DNA of 64,000 nucleotides from Oasisia sp. SBJ-2009 (Eukaryota; Annelida; Polychaeta; Sabellida; Siboglinidae). Position 1 is the first letter of the stretch. Each line of letters starts with the position of its first letter. Below are positions 1 to 10,921 of the stretch, piece after piece. The stretch lies in assembly GCA_964017155.1 (NCBI GenBank), contig OZ024862.1:24805013-24869012 (forward strand), read 5' to 3'. Under the pieces are notes generated by a model. The model worked only from the letters and a program-made list of their open reading frames with translations, ran no database searches and was not told the DNA's origin. The translations under genes and the position numbers were made by a program.

Positions 1-1470
1 CTGAGCGTTTCCTTCTGTGTAATCGACCCAAACCATACTGCGATAAAAAATATCAGAACCTCGACTACAGCTCTGTAAAAGTTGAGCACGACCTGTGTGG
101 TCAAGCCAAATGATTTTAACCTTCTTAAAAAGTACAGCCGCTGCAGAGCCTTTTTGACAATATTAACAACAGTTAGCTCCCATTTAAGATTACCGGAGAT
201 TGTAGAACCGAGCAATTTGAAATGTTGGACGATTTCAACTGTCCTGCCATCGATCACAAGAGGCGAGGGAGGAGAATATTTCTCTCTCCTAAAATCCACA
301 ATCATTTCTTTCGTTTTTTTTTACATTAAGTTCCAGATTGTTATCGTTGGCACCAACTGATGAGTTTGTTTATTTGATCCCCGATATTCAGATTCATCAG
401 AATTTGTTATTAGCCCTATCACTGTAGTGTCATCGGCAAATTTCAGTATTTTAGTACGTACGTGACAAACAATCATGTCTAAAAAGAGAATATAACATTT
501 GGTGACAGAACACAGCCCTGAGGCGTGTCAGTTGATAACATATCTGATGATGATAAGTTGTCGCGAATTTATTACAACCTGCGGCCTATTTAAAAGAAAG
601 TCGAGGATCCACAGACACATGGATTGAGGAACACCGAGACTCTGTATCTTATCAAAAAGGTTTTGAAGGGGTTTATTGTGTTAAAAGCAGAGCTAAAATC
701 AACAAAAAGGATCCTAGCGTAATTACTTGGGCTGTCGAGATGTTGAAGATCGTAAAACAATCCTAGAGAGACAGCGTCGTCAACAGATCTATTGTTGTGA
801 TATGCAAATTGAAATTGGTCAAGCTCGATAATTGATTGAAGAAACTGCAGGACCAAGCGCTCGATTGTCTTCATGACTACAGAAATCAAGACAACAGGCC
901 TGTAATCATTTAAACAAGAAGCTGATTTCTTGGGAACAGGAATGATAGTTGACCTTTTGAAGCAATGAGGGATTTTACATTGGGAAAGAGACACATTGAA
1001 TATGTCTGTGAATACACCCGACAGCTGGTCGGCACACAGTTTAAGTAAACATGGAGAGATGTTGTCCGGACCGGCAGCCTTTCTGCTATTTACACGTTGA
1101 AACATGCGTCTAACAACATATTCGTCAACGTGAAAGGAGGGAGGGATGAGGAGGGAATGACAGAGGAAGGAGAAGTAGTGTTCAGTTTATCATACCGGCT
1201 ATAAAAGTCATTCAATCTATCAGGAAGAATAGTGTCGGTAGCCGTAGTGTTCTTGGGAGAAGGCTTGTAGTTGGTTATGACCTTCAGACCCTGCCAAATA
1301 TTCTTAGAGTTGTTCGTGGTGAGATTCTCCTCAAACTTGTCACGGTACTTGGCCTTGCCTGTCTTCATGGCCTTTTCCGCTGCATATCTCGTGTCTTTGT
1401 CATTGTCTGTGTACGTATCTTGTTTCGCCTGTAGCTTGTGTTTGAACCATGGTTTGTCATTGGTGTAGCT
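1..1470 (-). mobile_element. CR1/Rex-like non-LTR retrotransposon fragment (reverse transcriptase)
   Basis: The minus strand encodes a broken reverse transcriptase. Pieces lie at 1368-1090 (basic linker before the RT), 1105-590 (RT core with RKAAGPDNISPCLLK, FKRSTIIPVPKK, NDYRPV and LFVDFSSAFNTI) and, through several stops, down to base 1, where a KFADDTTVIG catalytic-box segment and the KLLGSTIS thumb region can be read. The frame change near 1100 and the stops make this a dead copy. The left end is cut by the window. The right end, near 1470, abuts sequence that aligns with the intron before the EGF exon in the two downstream paralogs, so the element inserted into that intron of gene A. The clade is assigned from motif memory only. 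Confidence 0.85.
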
Positions 1471-1872
1471 ATAGTATATCTAGAGCTGGTTGAATTTTTG
1501 TAAGACATTATTTTTTACCGTTATTTGATTCTACTTCCGCTGTAGATTTGCGACATCCGAATACACACACCTGGACAAAAAGTATACATAGCATTTGAGA
1601 GCAGTGCCTAGGTGATGAACAAAAAGCTATTTATTCGTGAACAATCGACTCAACGTGTTTAAGACATCGATAAAGACAAACACAATGACAGTAACATATT
1701 ATTATTCCTCAAGGGTATTCATTTTGACATTTTGATTGATTTTGATCAGACATTAAAATAAATGTGAATGCAATATTTCGTAAAATAACATATTGTATAA
1801 AAGAACGCCAAATACGCATGTACACACACACGCTCGCACGCACGCACACACACACGCACACACGCACGCACG

Positions 1873-1918
<46 letters not shown>

Positions 1919-2275
1919 TACCCGGATACACATGTGCTCATTCGATCACATACACGTGCTTGAAATTATTATATTTGACAATATGAAATAATATATAAAT
2001 CATTATGTAAAATGGCTGGCTTTGTGGGGACTGGTTTTGATATGGCTCATTTTAGTCTTGATTTGTGCCATCCTCTTTCATACAGAAATCCCTACGATTG
2101 TCATGACTTCGCGACGTGGTCATATTGTCGCTACACGAAATAGCAATGCTTGGTTAAAGATGAAAGCGATGAATTGCGAGGTTATCCGTAAGGTTGTGTT
2201 CTCCATATATTGGTATATCAAGTAAAATCACTGGCAAACACGGAATGTTGAATGCGTATGTGTGTTCGTGTGTAG
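1471..2275. other. Gene A intron 5' of the EGF exon
   Basis: Intronic sequence that aligns with 26690-27300 in gene B and 58505-59300 in gene C (shared stretch 'ttccgctgtagatttgcgacatcc'-like). It holds a (CA)n array at about 1820-1916. An open frame at 2022-2225 with a hydrophobic start has an interrupted counterpart in gene C and none in gene B, so it is not called as coding. Confidence 0.6.
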
Positions 2276-2407
2276 ATACGTGCAAGACGAAGCTGCCTCA
2301 GCCGTGTCAACGCGAAGGCTACCAGGATCCGAACCACTGCGACCGGTGCAGGTGCCCGGATGGATTCGGCGGCAAGTACTGTCAGGATGTGGCGCCACCT
2401 GTCAACG
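2276..2407 (+). CDS. Gene A exon: EGF-like domain
   Basis: The exon enters in phase 1 after TGTGTAG and leaves in phase 1 at GTCAACG|GTAAGT. It encodes six cysteines with EGF-like spacing (TCKTKL, PCQREGYQDPNHC, DRCRCPDGFGGKYC). In astacins with EGF-CUB tails this module follows the catalytic domain directly, which is also where it sits in genes B and C. The residues are nearly identical in all three copies, in contrast to the CUB and MAM exons. Confidence 0.88.
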
Positions 2408-5400
2408 GTAAGTACCTGTCAGTTGAATCTATATAAAATTGTGTTTGCTTATAGTCAAACATGTTACCAGAGTATCTGCGTGATGATTTGTAAACATGGG
2501 AAATATAATTAACATATAACCCGTTGTTGAGAATACGACTTACGTTTTACTTTGCAACTGTATTTGTGATTATTCACGGACTTCGTTTGAGATAGAATTG
2601 ATCATTTGCACGGTTCCGTTTTCAGCATCTTGCGGTGGAAAAGTTGTTGCTACATACAAAACCAAAATCATCAGTAGTCCTGGATACGACACTATCAAAC
2701 GCTATGAAAACAAACAGGAATGCAACTGGCTTATTTTGGTAAGAATGCATTTAATTTAAGTATTTTTGTTTTATGTACACCATGGCAACATATTTTTGTT
2801 CCATGAAAATCACGAATGCTAATAAGTATCAACTGGAATAGAAGATGGAGCACATTATTTTTCAGCAGTTCTGTTTTTAGTTACCTGGATAACACATCGA
2901 AACGTAACGAGCCTACCAAAAAACAGCACGGAAATGTGTAATAAGTTGCATTTTCCCGTGACGAAAGAAATGGCTAGAGAAAAGAATATGACTTGCATGT
3001 TATGTTCCAGGCCCCGGCCAACCACCTGGTTCTGCTTCGCTTCAAGGGTGAGTTTGGTGTGTACGCACACACTCATGACGAGTGCTACCACTGGGTGGAG
3101 GTGAACTCCGGCACCCACATCGGGTCTCCTGGCCCAAGGTAAGCGACCCCCTGAATCTCGACCAATACTGTACTACAGAACATTAGTCGACACGATGACG
3201 ACGACGTCAACGAATATAATTATAACTTTGTTTTTATTAATGATGATTTTGATAATGACGACACCATTGACGACTATGATGCCAACACACACAGAAATTG
3301 AGCACGTAAAATATTCATCAATACACTGCACACATAGATAGATATAATTATGCTAAATGCATTATGCCCTATATATGTATACGACGTTATGTAGTGGCGC
3401 TGTGGCTCAGTGGATGAAGCTTTTTGGTTCTAGACTTAGAGAACCCTGGTTCGAATCCAGCACTGTCGTGTCGAACCTTGCAGAAATTCGTTCACTGTAT
3501 ACTGTTTCAGTTCCGTCAACTGTATGAATGAGTTCCTGGTTATACACAGTGGTGGATATTTGTGTACGAATATACTCCACTTATACATTATGGCTGGATA
3601 CTTCCCAGATAAATTGGTAGTGTTCGATTGATTATCTATGTCTGGGGGTAAAACGAGATTCGCGTGGACATGATATTGCGCTACATAAAATATAATAATT
3701 TATTAACAAACAAGCAAACAAGCAAACACGCAAGTACGCAAGTACGCACGCACGCCAGCAAACAATCAAACAAAAAGTTTATTAATTTTTCAGATTCTGT
3801 GGTCGTAGTGTTCCCAGGAAGGCGATGATTAGCGAGACAAATGAAATGATGGTGACGTTCAGGAGCATCATTTCTGGTGTTTGGCCAGAAGATCGACGTG
3901 GCTTCAAGGCCAGTGTTATGGCTGGTATGTCTTCATTTATTATTGCGGGATTGTGTCGTAGGGAAGTTGGACAAGAACATAAAAGGTGGTGACATGACAA
4001 TATGTTGATTAAGGGTGTCGCAGAAAGAGAAAGACAGGTCATAGGTAACGGCCAAGGGGTATATATATTCTTGTGATGTGCGCCAAAATAATGCCGGGAA
4101 GGACGATACGACGGCCATCAATGACAAGTCCAGGAAACTGGTACGCACACTGAAAGAATTACGCGTGGGGCAGATAGTGTTATCGGGTATGTACTGCCGG
4201 TAATGCGCAGCAGAGGAAAACACTACAAGAACCGCATACACTACTACAGAAATTTTGTATGGAGGAAGGAATCGGGTTTGTTGACATATGGGCAAGCTTT
4301 GTAAAGAGAGAATCATTATTTTTTAGTGATGAGCTCCACCTGTCGGGAAAGAGAGCAACAAAGTCTATAGAGATAATATTATTATTTTGTCATCCTGGTT
4401 CACATGCCGTCTGGAGCGTAGCTCTAGACGACAATCTTGTTAAATCTTGTTAAAATCCTGTCAAACTGATATATTATATCGAAAGAATGTAAACATACGG
4501 ACGTTGGCAATTGCTTCCAGTTTTCAGAAATTTCAACAAGCGAGTCCCACATGTTAAGGTATCCACCAGTAATAAATGCTGAAACTATGGGCATTGTGAA
4601 CTAAGATGTAAGGTAACGTTGACCATATCGTTATTGTTGATCGATACCTCACCGCCTGTTTGTCGTAATTCCAGTTTGCGGCGCCATCGACCTGGCATTC
4701 ATCGTCCAATCCTCGGTGAATATCGGGAAGCATAAATGGCACAGGATGGTCAACTTAATTATGCTACTCACCAGAAAGCTTCTGGTGTCTCCGGACCGCG
4801 TTCGTATCGCCGTCGTATCGTTCAGCAATATGGCGACGCTACACTTCGGACTGGACAGTCACCTGACACTAATTTCGATGGCGAGAACCATTAACCGTAT
4901 CCGGTGGAAGGGTCGTTGGACGAACACTGGCGACGCCTTGCGGGTCATCAAAAACAAAGTGTTTAGGGTTTGTAATATACTTGAGTGTGACAGAGATAGT
5001 TATAATTACATATATATTATTCGATACATCGTCACTGCAAGAATTTACCACAACGAAATAAAAAGCTAGACAATTATATTTAAATATTTGTAGTCTAAAT
5101 CAATTGTTATGAGTTAAATGTAGCTTCTGTTAAATTAACGATATTCTGTTGCATCCGCAGAAGGAACACGGAGACAGACCGAACGCGCCTAATGTCGCCG
5201 TGCTGATCACAGAAAACCCATCAAACAAGAATCATTGGCAGACCTTGCCGAATGCTAAGTCAGCGCGTAAGGCCGGCATCAAAATCTTTGTCATTGGGAT
5301 TGGTTCGCAAATCAACTCCGTCGAAATGAAGGGCATTGCCGGCTGCGAAGGCCACTTGAAGTATGTGAAAAACTTCCGGTTACTACTGAATACACACGTA

Positions 5401-5475
5401 TTGATGTCGATATACTCGAAGATATGCAGTAAGTGTCCACTTTATTGAATATAAAGTTCACATAATATATTAAGC

Positions 5476-5538
<63 letters not shown>

Positions 5539-5540
5539 GT

Positions 5541-5585
<45 letters not shown>

Positions 5586-5654
5586 TAGAGAGAGAGAAGA
5601 GAGAGACATAATACGCTCAAGATATTATAAAGAGAGAGAGAGAGAGAGCAAGAG

Positions 5655-5725
<71 letters not shown>

Positions 5726-7378
5726 TATATAATACGCTCAAGATATTATAAAACATGTCAGTTGCTGTCTTCTTGCTGAAAGGTTAGCAAACACCCGACA
5801 GAAACACATCAGTTAAATGTGTGTGCGTGCGCGTGTGGTAAATGTGCAATATGATATAATGGTAACAAACATGATTAATAACTATGTATTCTATGTCATT
5901 ATAATGCTAAATTGAACAACGGTATACAACATGTTTTATTATAATAAAATAATTGTCTCCTAGGCCTGACAGCCACAAGTGGAATGAGATCGACATGCAA
6001 GCCAATGGCAAGTATGATAATTCATAAACACAGGAGAAAGATCCGAAAGTACCGTTGGACGTGCGGCTTCGAGGGTCGGACGGGAAAGGGCGGCATTTGT
6101 AACATGGTGCAGTCGCATGAGGACACATTCGACTGGAGACTGAAGAAGGGCGCCACGCCATCGAGTACAACTGGACCTGACTCGGCGTACAACGGCAAAT
6201 ACTACATCTACATTGAGGCGAGCAAACCACGCAAATACGGCGACAGGGCAATGTAAGTGCTCAATTAGGACTAGACGCGGTGTTGTAAGGGATCAAATAA
6301 TTAGACAGTGTGTGATGGAGGCACTATAGAAACTGAAAGTCAATTAATGAAGCTACAGAAACTGAAACACAATTAATGTCTGTTGAAAGTCTATGAAGCA
6401 ATGGACGAAGAAACTGATTAAAATTGCTAAATGAATGCGTAAAATTATGATGGATTAAAGGAATATGTAACAGCTGACGTGCTAGCAATTATTGAAAACT
6501 TAATGTTGTGATGTTTTCACAGAACATGTTTTACTCCGGTGCAATCTTATGCTAAGTAAATGTTTAAAACGCATTGTTCGGCTTCAGAATGCTCTTCCCA
6601 GCATTCAAGCAAAAGGCCATCTTCTCTGTCAAATTCAAGTACCATATGTTCGGATTCCACATTAACGAGCTACAACTGGCCAAGCGGTCATCGTCTGGTC
6701 ACCTCGCCAAAGTGTGGTCAATGGTGGGAGAGAAAGGAAACAAATGGCGGAGTGCAGCGGTCAATGTAAAGTTGAAGAGATCGGATCAGGTGAGGTTTGG
6801 ACAACGTCCATTTCAGATCCACCTTATTTATTATAGTAAGATGATCAACGTATAGTTGACTGACCGCGTTTTTTGCCACAACATCTTTTAATAGTTCATC
6901 GTAATGTCGAGAAAATTTTCTGTGTTTCTATTATGCACAAAACAAAATAAATACAACTTGCAAAGTTTTATATGTGGACATATTTATTTAAACAATCTTA
7001 TATGTTATTAATTCACAGTAATTATTACACAATGTACGTCTTGAGTGTCTTCATGTCTTCCATGTTTCAGTTAGTAGCAATTTTTTGTTTTAACGGAACT
7101 AATCGTTTTCTCACTACATCCATCACTAGAAAACATATTATTCAACGTCTGTGTGATAACAACCGCCCTAAATAAGACCAGCGTAATATGTCTTAAGTGT
7201 CAGTAAAACTTGATGGCTAAATTTAGTCGATCTCATAAAATACGTTGATGGTAAATAGTTAATAACTTGTATTGATTACTTGTTTTCGTTATTTCAGCTT
7301 GCGTTCATAGGGATACGAGGGGGAGCGTATACTGGAGACATTGCGTTGGATAACATCAGAGTGTATTTCCATTCCTGA
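2276..7378 (+). CDS. Gene A: astacin-family metalloprotease, 3' part (EGF-CUB-vWA-MAM), 5' exons outside the window
   Basis: Nine exons join in frame: 2276-2407, 2626-2738, 3011-3138, 3794-3924, 4675-4967, 5161-5428, 5964-6252, 6588-6789 and 7298-7378 (TGA). Every boundary has AG/GT; the donor at 4968 (GTTTGT) is weak. Domain order is EGF-like, CUB, von Willebrand A, MAM. The complete paralog downstream (gene B) begins with signal peptide, prodomain and astacin domain, so the same is inferred for the unseen 5' part. The expected product is a secreted zinc endopeptidase whose non-catalytic domains bind partners or matrix. Oddities: the vWA metal site is degenerate, and the MAM domain has lost its third and fourth cysteines. 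It could be a protease or, if the upstream part is lost, an orphaned ancillary-domain gene. Confidence 0.85.
2626..3924 (+). CDS. Gene A exons: CUB domain (three exons)
   Basis: Exons 2626-2738, 3011-3138 and 3794-3924 encode one CUB domain. The four canonical cysteines are visible in SCGGKVV, QECNW, DECYHW and RFCGR. CUB domains are beta-sandwich binding modules of extracellular proteases; in tolloid-type astacins they bind substrate and matrix. Intron phases are 1, 0, 2, 1, as in genes B and C. The last intron inside this domain carries a tRNA-headed SINE (3391-3650). Confidence 0.87.
3139..3793. other. Gene A CUB intron sequence
   Basis: Apart from the SINE, this intron carries GACGACGA-type short repeats (3190-3290), also present at 28310-28400, and AAGCAAACA/CGCAAGTA repeats just before the acceptor (3705-3770). 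No coding sequence was seen. Confidence 0.5.
3391..3650 (+). mobile_element. tRNA-derived SINE in CUB intron
   Basis: A tRNA-like head with an A box (TGGCTCAGTGGATGAAGC) and a B box (GGTTCGAATCC) is followed by a tail that includes GTGGATATTTGTGTACG and CTTCCCAGATAAATTGG. The same SINE lies at 62716-62965 in the same intron of gene C; gene B keeps only the tail (about 28440-28555). The insertion therefore predates the duplications. It is not a functional tRNA gene: the head cannot form a clean acceptor stem. Confidence 0.7.
4072..4400 (+). mobile_element. Degenerate SGNH-hydrolase-like retroelement fragment
   Basis: Broken frames between about 4100 and 4370 read RKLVRTLKELRVGQIVLSG, MRSRGKHYKNRIHYYRN and EEGIGFVDIWASFVKRE followed by a DELHLSGKRA stretch. 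This resembles the SGNH/GDSL-type hydrolase region found in some repetitive retroelement ORFs of invertebrates and fish; the final segment has the typical D-x-x-H site (DELH). Three frames and several stops show it is dead. It lies in the intron between the CUB and vWA exons of gene A and is absent from the equivalent place in genes B and C. Confidence 0.55.
4675..5428 (+). CDS. Gene A exons: von Willebrand factor A domain (two exons)
   Basis: Exons 4675-4967 and 5161-5428 together encode about 187 residues, the usual size of one vWA domain. The fold is visible as VCGAIDLAFIVQSS, a VRIAVVSFSN strand, RWTNTGDAL, VAVLITEN and IKIFVIGIG. vWA domains bind ligands, often through a MIDAS metal site formed by DxSxS, a Thr and an Asp. 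Here the first Asp is Gln (QSSVN) and the ITD Asp is Glu (ITEN), while the TNTGDAL Thr remains. The pair of exons is a phase 1-1 cassette; gene B lacks it and gene C keeps it with an Asp at the first position. Confidence 0.87.
5466..5723. repeat. (GA)n then (TA)n microsatellites
   Basis: Nearly pure GA repeat from about 5473 to 5660 with interruptions, followed by pure TA to about 5722. The motif 'aatacgctcaagatattataaa' occurs at both ends (5610 and 5730), so a short stretch was duplicated around the array. It lies in the intron between the vWA and MAM exons of gene A. Confidence 0.9.
5964..7378 (+). CDS. Gene A exons: MAM domain and stop (three exons)
   Basis: Exons 5964-6252, 6588-6789 and 7298-7378 encode a MAM domain: WTCGFEG, GGICNMVQS, DTFDW, GKYYIYIEAS, KYHMFG, then GIRGGAYTGDIALDNIRV. 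MAM domains mediate adhesion or dimerisation of extracellular proteases such as meprins. Compared with gene B, the third cysteine is replaced (IFSVKF versus TFCVRF) and a TGT-to-TGA change stops the protein just before the terminal cysteine, so the second disulphide pair is missing as a unit. Confidence 0.87.
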
Positions 7379-8520
7379 CATTAAGATGGATCCGTGCCGT
7401 CATGTTTGTTAGATCTAGCGCTATATGTAAACGACGAGTCGTCATGAATAGTGCATAAGCCATTAAAAATTACGAACCGCCATCAATAGTAGATGGCCCT
7501 AACAAACCCACGAACCGTGTCTTGGGTGCTGGAACTGCTATTAAATAACAATTATGGACTATGAACATGTGTAGTGTTTCGCTGACAAATATTCGATGAT
7601 TTCAGAATGCCAACTTGCACACCTGATTATTGTTTTAGAACATTTTGACTGACACTGTGTTGTCTTACTTTACAAAGGTATTTTATATCAATGTGGCCCC
7701 TTTTCAACAATCCTAAATCAGTCAAATTCTATGTTGACTGCATGGATTTGTTGCAAACACACACATTATTCATATTGGCTGTATTTTGCTGATGCTGCGT
7801 TTGATATTGCAAATATAGTTTATTTATTGTTGATATGTAATTATTTTAATAAAATTCTGCGAAACTATGATTGGAGTCGTAGGAATTATATTTCAACTTG
7901 CTTCTTCGAATCGGTAGCTATAGCGGCCAGCTGTTTCATCTTTGACTTTATTATTATTATCGCGTAATAAACGTAGTACCTAGTGAAATAATCATCGTCA
8001 GTATATCGTAACAGTAGCTACTTTCCTTATTTCATCAAGTTTATCTTTGTCGTTGTCATCACTACAACCATGCAAGACATGCTCTATAGCCATCATCTAA
8101 AGATAGAGCATTTCAGACATTTGATCCAGATGTGGTTTCGTCATTGCCTCCTGTATAAAGATGTTCGTCATGCAGGTGAGAAAAAATACATATACATGCG
8201 ATTCAGTTGTATCTCTATTGATACATATACATCATCCGCTACACCACTGGGACACCGGAGCGTTTTGGCGGGTTGAATTTTACGATTTAGTGGAAAGATA
8301 ATTCGGCAATTCGACTGCGGCTCCACCTGGCGAACAACATTAGCAATAAGGACAACACTAGAACGTGCCGACGTCAAGCCAAAAGCTAAACAAAATTATC
8401 AATGGTTGTTTGTTTTTCAATCTTTTTAAAGTATTCTACATTACGGTTATTACATGATCATACATACCACACAATAGCATTCATCAGCGATCCCTTGAAA
8501 TGAGAATGACGTCTAGAAAT
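7379..8520. other. Gene A 3' flank, duplicated at gene B
   Basis: The 3' UTR and flank align with 30268-31655 behind gene B (shared CCTAAATCAGTCAA and GCTGATGCTGCGTTTGATATT). AATAAA at 7848-7853 is conserved in position with AATAAA at 30982-30987 and is the best polyadenylation-signal candidate. The long (CA)n array at the same point in gene B is only a few units here (about 7756-7766). Similarity ends at about 8515 inside a LINE-derived stretch. Confidence 0.6.
7848..7853 (+). terminator. Candidate polyadenylation signal, gene A
   Basis: AATAAA about 470 bases after the stop codon, conserved with gene B at 30982-30987. Other AATAAA-like hexamers occur nearby, so this is the favoured candidate and not a proof. 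Confidence 0.4.
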
Positions 8521-8951
8521 GGTCGGTCATGTGTCCTGAGGTGACACAAGCGCCCGATTCTTGATCTGGAAATCTTGTAGTTTGGGCAGGAGGAGCCAGA
8601 TGGAAGGGAGACGTGAAGATGTTGAGAATATCTTTCTCTCTTTTCTCCTCTGCCGTTTGTGGGTCAAATTTGGCTGTTACCTGGCACATGCAACGGCGAC
8701 AAAGTGGACGGTTCGCAGCCATAATTCCCAGGGATTTATGTCAATTTGGCCATTCTTCAAATATCTTCGGATATATTAGCTCTGATTCACTACGCAGAAC
8801 GGCGTATCCATGATTATAACGCGCTCCAGATTAACTGATGAACTGCTGTGTGAAGCTCCCCACCACGTATACAACGACTATTTACCTATATAACAGCTGC
8901 TAACCAAAGAGCGGTGGTGGCGCTGGTAGTACAGATATTAGTGACGATGGT
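8521..8951. other. Unassigned intergenic sequence
   Basis: Short overlapping open frames on both strands (8513-8813) have no recognisable motif and no counterpart elsewhere in the window. Nothing is called. Confidence 0.4.
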
Positions 8952-9416
8952 GTTGTGGCGGCGTCGCGCTTACATTTTTCCGATCGTTAGAAACGTTCCT
9001 ATTGACGATTCTGCGCATGTGCAATAAATGTAAAATCGTCAATGTCCAGCGAAACGACAAAGGATTTTCGGTATAAATCCCACGGGCTGTTCGTTGATTC
9101 TCCTATGATGATTACTGTGAAGGTTTACTTAAAATGTCGTTCAGTGCAATAAAATAACTGTCACGGATTATGGCGCACTACAGTCACGTGATTTACGCTT
9201 GCTATCAAAATATGCCTCAAAACTGGTTTGCCTCGTGTTAATTTGCGACAAATAACTTTGCTGAGAGGTTATATATATACTAACGAACAACCCGTAATAT
9301 TTATGCCACAAATGCTTTGTCCTTTCGCTGTAAATTGATGATTTTACATTTATTGCGCATGCGTATAAACGTCAATCGGAACGTTTTTAACGCCGGAAAA
9401 ATGTAAGCGCCACAAC
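8952..9416. mobile_element. Foldback/MITE-like inverted repeat, about 465 bp
   Basis: The left arm 8952-9104 (GTTGTGGCG...CGCTTACATTTTTCCG) is the imperfect inverse of the right arm about 9265-9416 (CGGAAAAATGTAAGCGCCACAAC). The arms share CGTTCC.ATTGACG, GCAATAAATGTAAAATC and the AACGAAC inner end. The spacer is about 160 bases. No transposase is visible, as expected for a non-autonomous foldback element. Confidence 0.8.
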
Positions 9417-10920
9417 GGATGTTCGCGACACCGAGACACCGTGTGCTGCGGTGTCAGCCATGAGGCCTGGAATGGACCTCTTACCGCCGACACGTGCTGA
9501 GTGGATGTCGGACGAAGAACATTATTTGTTTTACAGTAATTAGTGATTAATTGGACCCTATACGCAGACAATCATTACCTGCGGGTAAATGCGGGGCAAA
9601 CACGTTATTTTGTATACAGTAATTATTGTTAATCGGACATTATTTATGAACACTATATGCTATTAGTTGCAAATGTATAAAAACAAATATAAAAGAAGGG
9701 AGGTGTGATAATTATACCGTGTGCCGGCTAGCACAGCAACTGTGATGCATGGTGCCTCTAGCGATCAATGAGTTAATGAGGTACCACACTAACTAATCCG
9801 ACAGAGGGAGCTCTAACGCAACAAGGGTCTTTGTGCCGTCTCTTACGTATTCTTGACGTGTGTAAAATGCGGAACCGGTTTGCGGAACATTTTGCGGAAC
9901 GCTTGTTTAAATCATCCTACAATCAGCTGTTGAACTCGCATGACTCCGAAGCCTCAAACATAGCTAAATATGGATACAGTCTGACATGTCCGTCAATGTG
10001 GGCCAGGACTAGGCTGGTGCACAGTTTCTTTTTAACAATTAATTACATACAGCCTAATACAGGCTATAACATTATGTACACTACTTACAATGACCTCATG
10101 CTGGTTTCATTATTTCATTGACACTACCAAATGTGTATATGTAACCAAAATAAAATGTATTCAATAAAATACATTATTTTGATAAATAAACACAGCAAAA
10201 TTCACCATGTGACACCAACCTTAATTGCACGGCCGAATACGATACAATGTAACATATTTCACCCGCCTAACATATCGCACACTTTGTTTTGCACTAATAT
10301 TAATTGATATTAGGGAAACACAAATAAAAAATGACTGTTTTGTAAGATCATGTGATCGGTTCGCGGCAAGAAAACGCGGGCCATTTCTACATAATCTCAG
10401 TTCAAAAACCAAGAACATGTGATCAGTGCACGTCAAAATAACCGGGACCGCGCCATTTCTACTTTAAATGTGCTTTAATGTAGACATTATGCTTTTATAA
10501 TGACGGACATGTTATACGATATCAATATTTCAGTATGTGTGAAGTAGCAGTCTAGTGTGAAGCATACGACGAGCTGTAGATGATTTTATACATCCGTCCC
10601 GGAATTGTTCTTGCACACCTGTCGGGCCACTAGTTGACATTCCATCGGCTCATTCGGCCGTAAATGTACATTAATGTAGATATTATGCCTTCACATTGAC
10701 GGACATGTTAGACTATATCCATATTAAGCTATGTGTGAGGTTTCGGAGTCATGCGAGTTCAACAGCTAATGAGGAGCCGAGCACTGTCTCCCGCTACGCG
10801 GCGCCGCTACCGTACCGGCACTAGGCCTCACGCGGTTATCCCACGTTTTACGGTATCATTTCTACGTGTGAGTTTTAAATAGTGATTTAAGTGCGTTTCA
10901 TTTGTTACAATTTCTGTTGT
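9417..10920. repeat. Dispersed repeat fragments shared with 18150-18545
   Basis: 9770-10000 carries an 'ACAGAGGGAGCTCTAACGC' end, 'TCTTACGTATTCTTGACGTGTG', 'GCGGAACGCTTGTTTAAATC' and 'CAGTCTGACATGTCCGTCAATGTG', which recur inverted at 18280-18545. Further copies of 'AATGTAGA(C/T)ATTATGC...TGACGGACATGTTA' occur at 10480-10530 and 10660-10730. This is a non-autonomous repeat family of at least three copies in the window. No coding capacity was seen. Confidence 0.6.
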
Positions 10921-10921
10921 G

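Noticed and set aside
2022..2225. Hydrophobic open frame that looks like a membrane segment
   Set aside because: Lies in the intron before the EGF exon; the aligned region of gene C (about 59040-59230) is interrupted and gene B lacks it.
2855..3118. Minus-strand frame over CUB exon 2
   Set aside because: Antisense shadow of the CUB exon; similar shadows occur at 28013-28270, 28863-29234, 5907-6251 and 59884-60156.
3391..3470. tRNA gene candidates (also 42004-42076 and 62716-62790)
   Set aside because: A and B boxes are present, but the stems do not pair well and each is followed by SINE body sequence shared with other copies.
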